NCBI GenBank assembly: GCA_963971405.1
Contig: OZ020490.1
Span: 19,865,464-19,929,463 of the forward strand
Source of the DNA: Psococerastis gibbosa
Taxonomy: Eukaryota; Arthropoda; Insecta; Psocodea; Psocidae
DNA: 64,000 nt
Direction of reading: 5' to 3'
Shown here: positions 1-10,339 of the stretch, piece by piece
Layout of the letters: each line of letters opens with the position of its first letter
Numbering within the stretch: position 1 is the stretch's first letter
The notes under the pieces: generated by a model
The model's database searches: none
Seen by the model: the letters and a program-made list of their open reading frames with translations, nothing else
Told to the model about the DNA's origin: nothing
Made by a program: the position numbers and the translations under genes

Positions 1-608
1 ATATGTATATATTATATTAATATGCATATATATTAGCCGATTAGTTGCTTGCGTGATATGTCGTGAATTTTGAACGTCAGTGGCGTGATATTTCATATGA
101 CACGTCCGGCAACACTGTTTGGCAGTGCAAACGACTGTCAACTGTCAAACAGTAGAAGTAGAACAGTCAGGACACGGCATTTTCCGTGACTTCTCTACTA
201 ACTGTTGTTTATCGTATTTCATCTTCATGAAAGTTATCAGTCTTGCACGCGCTTTAATCTTTTTCTGCATTTCTTTCCCCATAAGTTACGGTAGTTGTGC
301 AGATATTACAGATTTTTGTTGCTGTTGTAAATAAATAGGTGCTTTGCCTTGTCGACCGCAGGCTCTGTTTTTGTCTTGTTCGGCAATTCTTTTCCCACAT
401 GTGCGGATATTACAGAAATAAGTAATCAATATGTAAACAAACAAAAACTTAGTGTTTTATCAAAACGTGTTATTAAAACTATAACTAGAATTAGTAATAC
501 CCAAATAATCTTTACAAAATTAACTTTGTCTATGAAACCCTGGATGAGCGCTTTAGACAAGAACGGACATCTATACAGAGGGAAACCCGCTGGCATAGTT
601 ACACCTAA

Positions 609-750
609 GGCGGGGTTTCCATATACGTCAATGGTCAATGAGAAATATGAAATTGACGTTTTAGCAGACATTAAAGACATACTAAAAATGTCTGCTACCA
701 CGTCAAAACCATATTTCTCATTGACCATTGACGTATGTGGAAACCCCGCC
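609..750. mobile_element. Foldback MITE, PIF/Harbinger-like (family A)
   Basis: The element is an almost complete inverted repeat. It begins GGCGGGGTTTCCA and ends with the reverse complement, and its centre is built of tgacgt/acgtca and 'gcagacatt' arms. It is flanked by TAA on the left and TTA on the right. Relatives at 17350-17511, 23774-23916 and 27657-28143 have matching or near-matching 3-bp TWA duplications, as PIF/Harbinger elements do. It has no coding capacity of its own. Confidence 0.75.
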
Positions 751-1317
751 TTATCAGCGATATAATTTAATGTAAATCCAAAAAAAAATAACAATAATAA
801 TAATATGCAGGTGGGTAAGTTAATATTGTGGGGGGGGGGGGGGGTTGTAGTAATGATGTAAGCTCTCTATTACATTTAAATGCCTGCAGTAAGTAACAAA
901 CAAATATCATCAATAACCTGCTATAGAAAATCTTATGTAGATCTAGTCTGAAAGTGGCCCAATTACAAATAATACAATGTAATAATAGGTTTACTGACAT
1001 TATCCGATCTTCACAAAGTCCTAAAGTTAACCTTGTGTACAAGAACTTGGAGTTGACACGGCATTTATATAAGGTGACTTCTCTGCCGTCATCCTTTGCA
1101 AAGTGTAGTACTGTTCCATCGATTGCTTGGAATCCTTGGCCCTGACCTAAGCTCACCTCCCCTAAATAAATTATTGCAGTAGTTATTTATAGGTGTTGTG
1201 TTTACTTATTCAAAGTATTGGAATATACAATACATCTCATCTGAAAATATTGTAGCCTATTTACATCCAACAAATTGTATTATATAGCCTAGTCAACTTG
1301 AAATTAGTAAATCAAGT

Positions 1318-1400
1318 AAATTCTGGACTTGGCGGGATTCGAACCCATGATCTAGATTTTAGACATTGCCTTGTCGAAGAGTATGATATAGACAAATACC
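1318..1400 (-). repeat. tRNA-like SINE fragment
   Basis: On the minus strand the string GGGTTCGAATCCCGCC is a good RNA polymerase III B box with flanking T-arm. The same 'ttggcgggattcgaaccc' core recurs at 19203, 29350 and 38065, so this is an interspersed repeat and not a tRNA gene. No cloverleaf can be drawn. Confidence 0.5.
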
Positions 1401-1901
1401 CCACATGGGCTGTAGTACCCCGGGGTAAAGTAGTCAGTCAGAGCGGTTGCATCAAAGTCGTAACGTATTCTTGAAAAAATGACAGTAGGTATTAGAAATC
1501 TTGTTTCACGTTAGGTAGGTCTACATAAAATGATTAGTTATTAAGGGAGAAATTTCAAATTATTTTTTAAATAACAAATAAATTAGATCCTCGTTCCACA
1601 TAGGTTAATTGTAAGAGGCACAAAATTCGCCCATGTGGAAAATAAAGACAATTTTCTTTCTTTCATTCATATGGTAAAAAAAAAAAATCGTAAAAAATTC
1701 AAGCTTTCTTTAAAAGCATCAGTATATTTACCCACTGACTTACTAATGTTCTATAAAATCGATTTCCTTAAAAATAAAAATATTTCGAGGGAGAAAATGA
1801 GAATTTCCAGCGATAGCCTGTTTTTTTAATGAATTTTTCATCTGACCACTTTCTTATCTTTGCCGCTGTGTGACGAGTGAATTAATTCATTCCGTCAAAA
1901 A

Positions 1902-2813
1902 TTAACGAGCATATACATGTATATTCGCCGTTAACAAAATATTGGAAAATCTCTTCCTTAAGTGGTTGACTTCTAATAGTTCATCTTCTTGAGATGCAAT
2001 CTTAGGAATGGTTTGCAGCGAATGTTTTATATTTCCCCTCCACTCTTGTCTGTTTTGTGCGGTCCTTTTCAGTTGTTTGTAGGTGGCGCACCCTAGGTCC
2101 TTCATGACATCTTCTAGGTACGCCTTCCTCTGTCGTCCTCTTGAGTTGGTGCCTTCAACCATACTCTCAATTATGTTCTTGAGGAGCCCTTCGTGTCTCA
2201 GAATATGCCCATCCATTTGCCTCTTCTTGTTGAAATGGTGGGCATAATAGCTCTTTTTTCGTTTATTCTATGGAGCACTTCTTCGTTGGTTATGTGGCCT
2301 CTCCATGGGATTTTCATGATTCTTCTGTAGCACCACAACTCAAAGGCTTCCAGCTTTTCTTTGTCATGTTCGTAAATGCACCATGTCTCACTTTCGTACA
2401 AGAGCACACTCCACACTAGAGTTTTGAGAAGTCTTTTTCTTATTTCCAAGTCGATGTTGTTAGATTCGAATATCTTTGACTTTATGTTAAAAGCTAGTCT
2501 GGCTAAGTGCATTTGACTGGATATTTCCTGGGATGACTTTCCTTCTTGTGTTATTTTGCTGACTAGGTATGGAAAGTATTTTACGCTATTTATTGCAGCA
2601 CCATCGATAGTTACGTTTGCTTGAGCCCCCGCCTTGGTGATCACCATAATGTTGGTTTTGCTTACGTTTACCTTCATGTTATAGGTACTTAGTACAGCCT
2701 TCATTGTATTCAGTGAGTTCTTCTTCACTATCAGCAGTTAATGCTATATCGCCAGCAAAACGGATCATATCAATTTTTTCTCCTTGTATTCTTATACCTC
2801 TGATATCTAATAG
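1902..2813 (-). mobile_element. LINE fragment: reverse transcriptase C-terminal part, decayed
   Basis: The minus strand encodes the C-terminal half of a non-LTR retrotransposon reverse transcriptase of the kind often labelled 'endonuclease-reverse transcriptase' in insects. Recognisable strings are ETWCIYEHDKEKLEAFELWC, YRRIMKIPWRGHITNEEVLH and, in another frame, MDGHILRHEGLLKNIIE. Upstream (2813 to 2730, reading leftward) the motif-C region reads IRFAGDIALTA where FADD is expected, so one catalytic Asp is Gly. At least one frame change lies near 2200-2216. The 5' half is absent. The copy ends about 37 bp before the splice acceptor of the next exon and is antisense to that gene. Homologous scraps lie at 9074-9480, 10340-10802 and 58190-58275. 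Confidence 0.85.
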
Positions 2814-2850
2814 TTAGACATTTGTAAACTGTATCATTTTTATCTTTCAG

Positions 2851-3226
2851 AAAGACAGCGGAGTCGAAGCAGCATAGGCGTGAAGAAGCCCTGAATAAGC
2901 AACAAGAAAGTTCTCAAAAACGACAAGAAAACGCAGCCAAATTCAACGAGTGGCTGGAGTCAAAAAGTACTCGCTTGCGAAACGGCAATGCTTCGAGTAG
3001 CAACATCGCGAAAAAGGACACTTTGGTTCGTTCTGATGTCTTCATTCAGAACAATGCTGTTTATGCTACAAAATGTGGTGTTTCATATGCGGTTAACTAT
3101 TCAAAGGGAAAAACGAACTCAAGGATTCAAGAAATTCGGAAGAAGACTGTTAATTTGGGGAAATTGTTTGAGAATTTATCCCCGCACGCCCAGAAAACTT
3201 ATCGTATTTATTTAGATTCAAAATAA
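2851..3226 (+). CDS. Terminal coding exon of an unidentified coiled-coil protein
   Basis: The frame is open from the acceptor AG at 2849-2850 to the TAA at 3224-3226, with one leading base from a split codon and then 124 sense codons. The protein starts KTAESKQHRREEALNKQQ and continues with a polar, Lys/Gln/Glu-rich stretch of roughly 30 residues that should form a helix or coiled coil. Then comes FNEWLESK and a more mixed C-terminal part ending in HAQKTYRIYLDSK. Codon use is even and there are no internal stops, unlike the transposon debris around it. The pattern of charged helix plus a short 'FxEWL' motif recalls cilium- or microtubule-associated CCDC proteins (CCDC34/CCDC181 type), but the match is too short to name the gene. 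Earlier exons must lie left of position 1 or have escaped notice. Splice acceptor, open frame and end are seen; function is unknown. Confidence 0.7.
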
Positions 3227-3528
3227 AATGATGATGCATGCTTTTTGTCAGAAACCTGTTAACGGTGAATAGCACATTTAGTTTTCAAATCTATGAAATT
3301 CGGGTTAGGTATCCGCAATGATTATGGGTGAATATATTTTCTAGCTAACTTATTAAGGTAATTACTTGAGTAGGTACTCCAAGGTAAGAATTTAGGCTAG
3401 ATGGGTACTGTGCTGCACGAGTCAAAGAATGCAACAAAATCGCCAAAATATACCTATAAATAGGTACCTATGAATATACCTATAAGCTATCCTATTAGCT
3501 AAGATATATTGTAATATGAACAAATAAA
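3222..3528 (+). terminator. 3' UTR with two candidate poly(A) signals of the upstream gene
   Basis: AATAAA at 3222-3227 overlaps the stop codon of the exon ending at 3226. A second AATAAA lies at 3523-3528. The second would give a ~300-base 3' UTR and is the more ordinary choice; use of the first would leave almost none. Confidence 0.45.
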
Positions 3529-4020
3529 ATAATGCATTTATAACTTAACTACAGTAGGACTAAAGTAAATAGGATTTTAAAAAAAACGTGCTGTAAGTAG
3601 TTAGGTACCTACCGAGGATAGCTGAGGTTCGCATTGTGTGTTAGTTTTTGCTGAAAGAATCACTCACTTTAATCAGATTACGGTCTGAACTTACAATACT
3701 GGTAGTTTAATCAACAATCTACCCCTCAGGCCAATTAGCAATAATAGAATGACGGGTGTTGAATTTTTCTTTCTAGCTTGTAATCCTCAATAATTAATTA
3801 TTTTAACACAAGTTCCCAGAAATCCGCAAGCAAAGTCCCCAAAATATGTTGCTCATTATGTCCAGCATTCCATAACATACCAATCTAAAAGTTACGTAGT
3901 AAATAATTATAGGCAAATTTCCTTAATACAATAATAAAATAATAATAATACTAGTAATATACAATAATAATAAAAACTATTTTCAAAGTTGCGCCAAAAC
4001 TTCTCTTCCGAACTTTACCG
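3529..4020. other. Intergenic spacer
   Basis: This AT-rich spacer lies between the upstream gene's likely poly(A) site and the promoter region of the testican gene. It holds a short AAT-rich patch near 3930-3975. No coding frame, repeat family member or clear regulatory element was recognised. Confidence 0.5.
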
Positions 4021-4029
4021 AGAGCTCAC

Positions 4030-4235
4030 GACGATTTCCGATTGGCCTTGCTGGAACCGGGAGAATTTCCAGAGCGCAGTTTTTAGTCTGCTATCCCCGC
4101 AGTGAAGCTTCGCGTTGTGTTCGATTTGAAGGGTCGCGAATGACACATTTTCAGTGGAATTTCTCACTTTTTACACTATTTATGTATTAAATACATAGGC
4201 TAGACATTCGGGACGTTCACTTATAATCCATCCTA
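4030..4235 (+). promoter_or_regulatory. Probable promoter and 5' UTR of the testican gene
   Basis: The sequence turns GC-richer here than the surrounding introns. An inverted CCAAT box (ATTGG, 4041-4045) is followed about 110 bp later by TTTTCAGTGG (4149-4158), which fits an arthropod initiator (TCAGT). No TATA box was seen. If transcription starts upstream of 4140, the leader also carries a 16-codon upstream reading frame, MTHFQWNFSLFTLFMY (4140-4190), ending before the main ATG. The start site is inferred, not shown. Confidence 0.35.
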
Positions 4236-4337
4236 ATGAGGCTGTTTGTGTTTTTGGCGTGCATGGCACTTCTTGTGCTTTGCGCGGAAGGTAAACGGAA
4301 GCGAAAATTTGAGGGAGATTTCGAATTTGCGGATGAG
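4236..4337 (+). CDS. Cow: Testican/Cow, coding exon 1: signal peptide
   Basis: This exon encodes residues 1-34 of a secreted modular proteoglycan of the testican (SPOCK) family. The ATG at 4236 opens MRLFVFLACMALLVLCAEG, a textbook signal peptide with a hydrophobic core at residues 3-16 and likely cleavage after Cys16-Ala17 or Gly19. The mature chain starts with a basic patch (KRKRK, 20-24) and then acidic residues to FADE. The donor is GAG|GTAAGT at 4338, phase 0. The next exon fitting this phase is 33.3 kb away (37671) and continues the acidic run as DDNK. No earlier in-frame ATG is possible because the leader reads AAATGAGG directly at the start. In Drosophila, Cow binds Wingless outside the cell and affects its spread; the same role here is inference from family membership. 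Confidence 0.85.
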
Positions 4338-4399
4338 GTAAGTTTATTGTATTGCCCACATAGCCTGTTATGTAATGTCTTATCAGAGTGATAGTTGTA

Positions 4400-5720
4400 C
4401 TGAATCAATAGAAAGTCTTTTGAAGGTTCCCTCGCTTGCTTGAAATAAAGATGACACAAGGGAGGGATTTCAAAACAATGCGAGAAATGGGACAAATCAA
4501 TATTAGGTTATTCTTTGTTGGTTTACGATGCTATACTCCACTCGCTTCAATTCTCTATAGTGAACAATTCAATTATACGCATCATTCCAACGAAATAGCC
4601 TACCTTGTGTGGGAGGTTGACCTTGTAGGCTGGGAACTGGGTAATAGGAAGGCTTGAAGTATATCTAGGCGCGTCGGGGCAGGCCCCTTGCTCTTTCAAA
4701 CTAGTTATTTACCGCAAAGCAGTAACTTCCATGCCTGAGCGTTTTTGTTTCAACAGTTTTATTTGTAAGTAGAAGATTGCTATGAGCGAAAAGTAAAGGA
4801 AACGCCAAAAGGGTGGGCTACTGATTGAAATAAGAAATTCCATCATGATATTTAAGAAGACCGAGCTAAAGAGGGAGAGGTTACAAGTCACAACCTGCTT
4901 TCACCTAGACACCTCTATAGCGCCTGTTGAGTCCTGTTTATTCACACAATGCTAACAGACAGGGGCCATGGGTGTCGAGTTGTGAAAATTATTGGTATGG
5001 CCCAAGATTGCCCGAGGAAATCTTTTTTTCGGGGAAAGAAGTTAATTTGCCCCCCTCCTCACCCAATAAATATATGGCTTCACTCTGTAGCTATCATTTC
5101 AATAAACTAAATAATAAATAAAAATAAAAAATTTATCAAAATACACTAAAATATGATTCCTAAAATTATTGGTGTGGCCCGGGCCATACCAAGCCTTATG
5201 GAACCGGCGCCCATGGTTCTGGCATTGAATATCCAAACCAACTGGGAACGTGAATGTCTGAAGCCTACGCTTTTTCGCCAGGTTTAGTTCATGCCCCCCC
5301 CCCCCCCACGATTTCCATAAAGAGAGAATGCACTTGTGAGAGGTGCAATCTCGATCCACGTACCTGTCGAGTTCAATTTCGGGACTTAAATACAATATAT
5401 ATATATTTTTCATCCCCTTACTTAACTTTACACGAAGCTTATCAACTCTTGGATTGATGAATTAGGTAGTGGAAGTAGTTGGAAGTACACTTTCAGAACG
5501 ACCACGGCCTATCATCCTGGATTCTACTGATTCATCATGTAACTCCGGCCGTGAAAGCCTTTGTAAATATATAGCTCTTGGATTAAAGTTTTGATGCCCT
5601 ATGACTACAGTGACCGTCGTGTGAATTGTCCCTGATTGGCCATTGTCAAACGAAGTGACGAAAAGGAAAAGCCATTCGTAAAAAGGCCATTTACCAGACC
5701 AGATTTACCATTCCTTTTTT
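4400..5720. other. Intron segment without recognised feature
   Basis: AT-rich sequence with short open frames of no recognisable content. A C homopolymer lies at about 5288-5307 and a CCGGG-rich patch at 5175-5190. The string 'gcgcgtcggggca' at about 4669-4681 recurs near 38989-39001, which hints at a shared old repeat of unknown type. Confidence 0.4.
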
Positions 5721-5725
5721 GTTTA

Positions 5726-5830
5726 GGCGGGGACTCCACCAACGTCAATAGTGATAGTAAATGTAGTTTTGACGTGGTAGCAGACATTAAAGATGTACTA
5801 AAAATGTCTGCCACCACGTCAAAACTACAC
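5726..5830. mobile_element. Truncated foldback MITE, family A-like
   Basis: TTA precedes GGCGGGGACTCCACC, the left terminal repeat. The palindromic core built on gtagttttgacgtgg and its complement follows, but the right terminal GGCGG repeat is missing after 5830. The core closely matches the centre of the element at 609-750. Confidence 0.6.
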
Positions 5831-6379
5831 TAATCATATTGGACCTGGTGGTTAGCGCCCCCTCCCCTCCACCTCCCTTACATTGGACAATAAATTATTA
5901 TTAAGTTGCTGGAGACCAGGAGTGCCCCAGTTTATTATACAACAGTTATTTAAATCAAGGATCCAGGACAGATTTTCGGAGGGGGCCATTCCGGGAAAAG
6001 TGGGTGTACCAAGCCAAATTTAATTTTTTTTAGCGATTGTATTGAACAATTGGTGTGTTTGTAAGTGAAACGAGGCACATTAATTAACAGTGCAATATTT
6101 CAAAAGCCCATGCGCCTGATGGAGATAGGTACCAATGGGGGGCCGGGGGTCTCCCCGGGGGGAAAATTTGAAAATATAAGTGCAAACAGCAGTAAATTAT
6201 TGATTTTTTTAAAGCTTACAAAGGAATGCTTAAATGCTTATTCATATTGCTGGAAACAGGGAGGCCCGGGGGTTTCCCCTGGGGAAAAAATTTGAAAATA
6301 TAAGTTCAAAATAGCGGGGTTTTACGATTTTTACAACAGTTAAATTTATAATTTAAAGATGGAAGGCATGTTCATGTAT

Positions 6380-6774
6380 GGTGGGGATTCCATCGACCGG
6401 CTAGGGCTAAATACCAAAACGGTGACGTGGTAGGAGACATTCAAGACTTAGGCGGGGTTTCCACCGACCTCGCATTGCAGAATGCAAATGAGATTGACTG
6501 AAATTTTTTTTTCCTCTATGCCATAGTTAAAATTGATCAATGATCATACAGTAAAATCACAAAGAAACAAACTAAAATTAAAAAAATGGCGTCATGGGAT
6601 ATGTTAATTACAAACATTTTAATAGATTTCTATAAAAAGAAAAATTCTAATTTCCGTCAATGTCATTTGCATTCTGCAATGCGAGGTCGATGGAAACCTC
6701 GCCTAAGTCTTGAATGTCTGCTACCACGTCACCGTTTTTGTATTTAGCCCTAGCCGGTCGGTGGAATCGCCGCC
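6380..6774. mobile_element. Composite foldback MITE (family F) with MADF-like remnant
   Basis: The outer terminal repeats are ggtggggattcc...accggctagggc and, on the right, gccctagccggtcggtgg...cgcc followed by TAA. Inside both arms lies a second GGCGGGGTTTCCACCGACC repeat facing its own complement, flanked by 'actta' and 'taagt'. Near the centre an ATG (6586) opens MASWDMLITNILIDFYKKK, similar to the start of an MADF DNA-binding domain. Three relatives at 24125-24498, 46482-46865 and 60797-61154 have the same double-palindrome layout. Confidence 0.75.
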
Positions 6775-6828
6775 TAATCAAACTAAGGTTTTGGTTTAGA
6801 ATGTCCTATTTTATATAGTGTAGTCTAA

Positions 6829-6885
6829 TTTTTTTCGGAGGGGGCCATGTCTCCCCCCCTCTGGACCAGCCACTGATTTAAAAAA
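6829..6885. repeat. G/C-rich repeat shared with 5971-5990
   Basis: The string 'ttcggagggggccat' occurs at about 5974-5988 and again near 6833-6847 in the same orientation, bracketing the composite MITE. The second copy continues into a C run and 'ctggaccagccactg', which resembles the end of a hAT-type element. A duplicated or split older repeat is likely. Confidence 0.3.
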
Positions 6886-7422
6886 CCTATTGAAGCTTTC
6901 CCAATGAAGCAATGAGATAGACAAAAGCACTTATGGATAATAATCATGTAAAAGAGCATAACTTCTTGTCCAAAGTGTTGTAACCTACAAGAGAACATAA
7001 TAATAAGACACGATTATTTGGGTGGTCCACTTTAAACTCGCAGAACCATTAGGCTTTGTCCCTTTCGCCCCAGATAACAATAGATAGGTTGCTCTCCAAT
7101 TTGTGTAAGGTGCAACTGGAGATAAATAAACCCCTTTTTGTGGTTATTATCAAGGGCCCATGCCTACCTAAAGAAGGGGATCTTCTTTCTTATTGAGATA
7201 TTTATCGAAAATAATTGGGACGTTATCTTCTAAGGAAACGAAAAGGAAAGATGTGGTGTTAAATTCTTTCCATAACACCGCATCCTATTGAGTTGGCATT
7301 TTACATGAACATTTTACAGAAATCTAGCCTATATTTATGCAAAGTTTTAGCTCAATTAGTAAGCTAGTCAAATTTTGATTTTAATTTTCCGTCTGACTTT
7401 CCTATGAGGTTATTCCCATCAG

Positions 7423-7573
7423 CAGCCTGATCGAGGCGATTACCGGGGTTAAATAAATACCCTAGGATTATAACTGTAAACAAACAAATTTTCATTATAA
7501 AATTATCTTGTGTACATTTTTATTACCAGGGGATTAAATAAATACCGGTATTATAATCGCCTCGATCTGGCTG
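7423..7573. repeat. Foldback repeat
   Basis: The arms cagcctgatcgaggcgatta and its near complement ending at 7573 enclose about 110 bp. The inner parts repeat 'ggttaaataaatacc' and 'ggattaaataaatacc'. No target duplication or family could be assigned. Confidence 0.5.
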
Positions 7574-7784
7574 CAGAAGCAGATAACTAAGGTTTCGTTC
7601 GAATGTAGGCCAATAAATCTCCCAGTATGGTTACTGAGGCATCCTTCAGGTCGTGCCGTAGAGGACATATCTTGACTTGTGTGCTGTTGTGACGATTTTT
7701 ATTATCTTAGCGTTATTCCTTGGATACTGTGATGTGATGTCTAATCTACTGTACCTGATTTTTGCTCATTGGACTGCACTGAGA

Positions 7785-7925
7785 GAAGAATGCAGAACAA
7801 GCAGCTGCAATGGTTTGGCCACGTCCACTGGATGGACGAGAATAGGACCACCCGGTGGTTGGCAGAAGCAAGGCCACAAGGTTGAAGACCCATCGGCAGA
7901 CCTAGGACAACCAATGAAAGAAATT
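7785..7925 (+). mobile_element. LINE fragment (RT C-terminal tail)
   Basis: The plus strand carries the common tail of a LINE reverse transcriptase: 'aagcagctgcaatggtttggccacgt' fits xKQLQWFGHV, followed by DENRTTRWL-like text and a Pro/Arg-rich stretch. A copy of the same segment in the opposite orientation lies at 10860-11000. It is short and broken. Confidence 0.55.
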
Positions 7926-7929
7926 AACA

Positions 7930-9070
7930 ACAAGTACGTAGCCAGGATTTTATTTCGGGGAGGGGGGGGGGGGAGGGTATGGAATACCCCTAATAAAACG
8001 GAAACTTTTAAGAATGTACATGCAAAAACACACAGTTTCAGTGTTTTTAGAGGGAGAAAAAAAATTACAGGTGCAACAGCAAACTGAACAATGCAAAGAT
8101 TTTTTTTTTTTTCACATCTTCTTCTCCAGCCCCCAAAGCCCCCTCCCTGGCTACATGCCTACGGCCAAACAAGAGGGAAAAATATGGCCGAGCTAAAGGC
8201 CTTAGCGTCCGACTGGGTCGAGTAATAGAAATGGGTCTGGGTGGCCATCCCCTTACGCGGCACCAAGAGGGAAGAGGAAGAAGAAGAAGAAGAAAGACTG
8301 CACTGACCAAACTGCATGGGGAATAAATTAATGATAAAACCAATACAAATATTATAGTGATAACCTCTCGTAGTTAAAACCCACTGCTACGGTTGCTTTA
8401 TTCAAAACAACTGTAAAAATCCCATTACACTCTAGCCACCAGAAGTCTTTCTTGCATTTTTAAAACCTTGGGGTTTCCCATCTAACGCAGAGCAAATGTT
8501 GAAAAGAAATATACTGATTTCTTTAGGGACGCGTTGCTTCCCTTTGGTAGTAATTCCGTTGGTTTTCATTCCTTGCTCTTCTGCGGGCTTCATTTCCCGT
8601 CTTGTGATGGAGTCTGTCTTTTAAATGCTAATATGATTAGCTAAGCCAAGTTAGATAGCTGATGCTGTCAGAAGTAGTTTCGAGTGGGTATAAAAGGGGG
8701 TGTTTGTGCATAAGAAATTCTGGAAAATGGGTCAAGTCGGGATGAGCAGCGATAAGTTCATGAATTATTTGAATGAGTAAAATCAGCGAGTCTTTTATGT
8801 AACTTCCTTTGCTTTTAAAAGTCCATAAAAATTCAAAAACTTTCAAAGAGTGGGAATGTAGCAGCGTAACCGTTAGACAGATAGATAAATATTAGCGCTT
8901 TTTGAAGAAACCTTTCAAATTCATTTACATTTAATACTTACTAATGTAAACAAATACCACTAGGTCGCATCTCCCTTGATAGTTAAGTTCAGGGTGTCTC
9001 TCTCTTCAACATATTGCAATATTATATGATATATATGCAGCACTGACACAACAAACTTTGGTTCAAGAGG
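7930..9070. other. Intron segment without recognised feature
   Basis: The segment holds a G-rich run (about 7957-7975), a T run (about 8101-8112) and a GAA-rich patch (about 8270-8297). The rest is AT-rich sequence without a recognisable gene or repeat family. Confidence 0.4.
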
Positions 9071-9073
9071 AAA

Positions 9074-9480
9074 CCTCCAAGTTACACCCAGATGATGGCT
9101 GGTTGGCAAGGTCGGATCCCCAGGTGGGGGGGGGGGTCAGGGGGTAATGACCCCCCTAAATAAGTAAATGCATAATATAATAAAAAATTATATTAAAAAA
9201 ATTGGAATAAACTCAAGTTGTCAGCAAACAAATTACCTATTAAACTTAATTACAACTTGTGACCCCCCCCCCCTAAATTTTCTGCTGGATCCGCCCATGC
9301 TAGTTGGCAGAAACCTTTCACAGCGATGTCTCGAATTTCTGGTATGCCTTCTTCAACTCCACGTAGGATGTGATCCCCATGTCTTCCTTCACTTGCTAGA
9401 GATGTCTTTTCTAGGACCTCCCGGTTGATTTTCGCCTTCTATCGTCCCTTCTATGACGCAACTGACTGACGGAAGTTGTC
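9074..9480 (-). mobile_element. LINE fragment interrupted by a short G/C-rich element
   Basis: Read on the minus strand, the segments 9074-9108 and 9300-9480 align with 10350-10555, the same stretch of a LINE RT tail, sharing 'gatgatggctggttggca' and 'cagcgatgtctc'. The 191 bp between them are the insert described separately. The coding frame is broken several times. Confidence 0.6.
9109..9299. mobile_element. Short G/C-tract MITE inserted in LINE DNA
   Basis: The insert starts AGGTCGGATCC and ends GGATCCGCCCATG, giving imperfect terminal inverted repeats around GGATCC. Long G and C runs lie inside each end. It is flanked by ctggttggca (9099-9108) and ctagttggca (9300-9309), a 10-bp target duplication with one mismatch. 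The length of the duplication suggests a Mutator-like or hAT-like origin. The uninterrupted LINE sequence is visible at 10375-10400. Confidence 0.6.
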
Positions 9481-9484
9481 ATGT

Positions 9485-9885
9485 CCCAGTAGGTGTCCAA
9501 CGGCCAACGGCCATACCAAGTTCAATCCACCAGAACAGAGCCTGTTCCAAACTGCGGCAAACTTGGTAGTGTGCACAGCGTTGGCAGGAACATGCTGGTG
9601 GGACATGACAACGTGCTGAGATTATAACAGTCAGTCTGAGTGCGTGTCGAGTCCTAGTCACCTCTGAATTAATCGTATGACTTCACTGTGTTCCCCAAGT
9701 GGTTCGGAATCTACTATAATCAGGAAGTCCACCCTGTCCGTCAACTCCCCTTCTCCCCGAGGTGAAGGAGTCTGCCCTTAGGGTGTCTCTAGTTAATAAA
9801 CAGACTCACTCCCCCCGCCAGTCTGACAGGGCTGCTTAAAGTAGAAATGCTGAAAGCATGCGTTGGAAAACAAACAAACATAGGT
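9485..9885 (+). repeat. Interspersed retroposon-like repeat R3
   Basis: About 400 bp that recurs at 42003-42225 (same strand, partial) and 54340-54690 (opposite strand). Shared landmarks are 'cttggtagtgtgcacagcg', 'ccccaagtggttcggaat' and 'cagactcactccccccgcc'. It ends in an A/C-rich simple tail (aacaaacaaac here, aacaacaacaac at 42210), typical of SINE or LINE 3' ends. There is no coding content. Confidence 0.6.
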
Positions 9886-10339
9886 GTCCGATCTGGCGTG
9901 AAGATATGAGATAGAAGATTGAAGATATGGATGCAACCAGATTGTTCAGAGTGTTCTTTTCGCTTATTCGGGTTATGATAAATAAGAAAGCATCTTCGGG
10001 TTCACTTCACTCCTACCAGTTCTTTGTTTTGGTAGAGACGACTTCTGATTGATACCTCGTCAGGAAATTTCATCCGCTTGGTAACGTATTACGTATTCCG
10101 TTGTAATACCTTTATGAAGGAGCCATATGTATTGTATAATTGGAGTGGTCTTCCATGTCCATGCTCATTTGGAATTCCGATGGGCTTATTACGGTGATTT
10201 AGAGTGACGTTTGTGTTAAACCCCCGAGGAAGGGATTTCGCATTAGGTACGTGAGTTATGTGCATATATAAGGGCTGTAGCATATCTAGTTAGGAGGGAC
10301 TAAGTGACCATAATATAGAGGTTTGTTCATTCTGTCTTC

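Larger units (their letters stand above)
1..2850 (+). other. Presumed intron of the upstream gene (3' part)
   Basis: The stretch before the coding exon at 2851 ends in a pyrimidine-rich tract and an AG acceptor at 2849-2850, so it is read as intron. It holds one foldback MITE (609-750), a tRNA-like SINE scrap (about 1318-1400) and an antisense LINE piece (1902-2813). A 16-base G run lies near 829-844, and a short direct duplication around 296-318 and 402-416 shares the string 'gatattacag'. No upstream exon was recognised. Reading frames of 60-140 codons here have no domain and overlap the palindromes. Confidence 0.55.

Noticed and set aside
426-794. Overlapping open frames of 120-138 codons on both strands
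   Set aside because: They mirror each other across the foldback MITE at 609-750 and have no domain; the palindrome creates them.
7677-8343. Frames of 92-136 codons on both strands
   Set aside because: They overlap a LINE tail, a G run and a GAA tract; low-complexity composition explains their openness.
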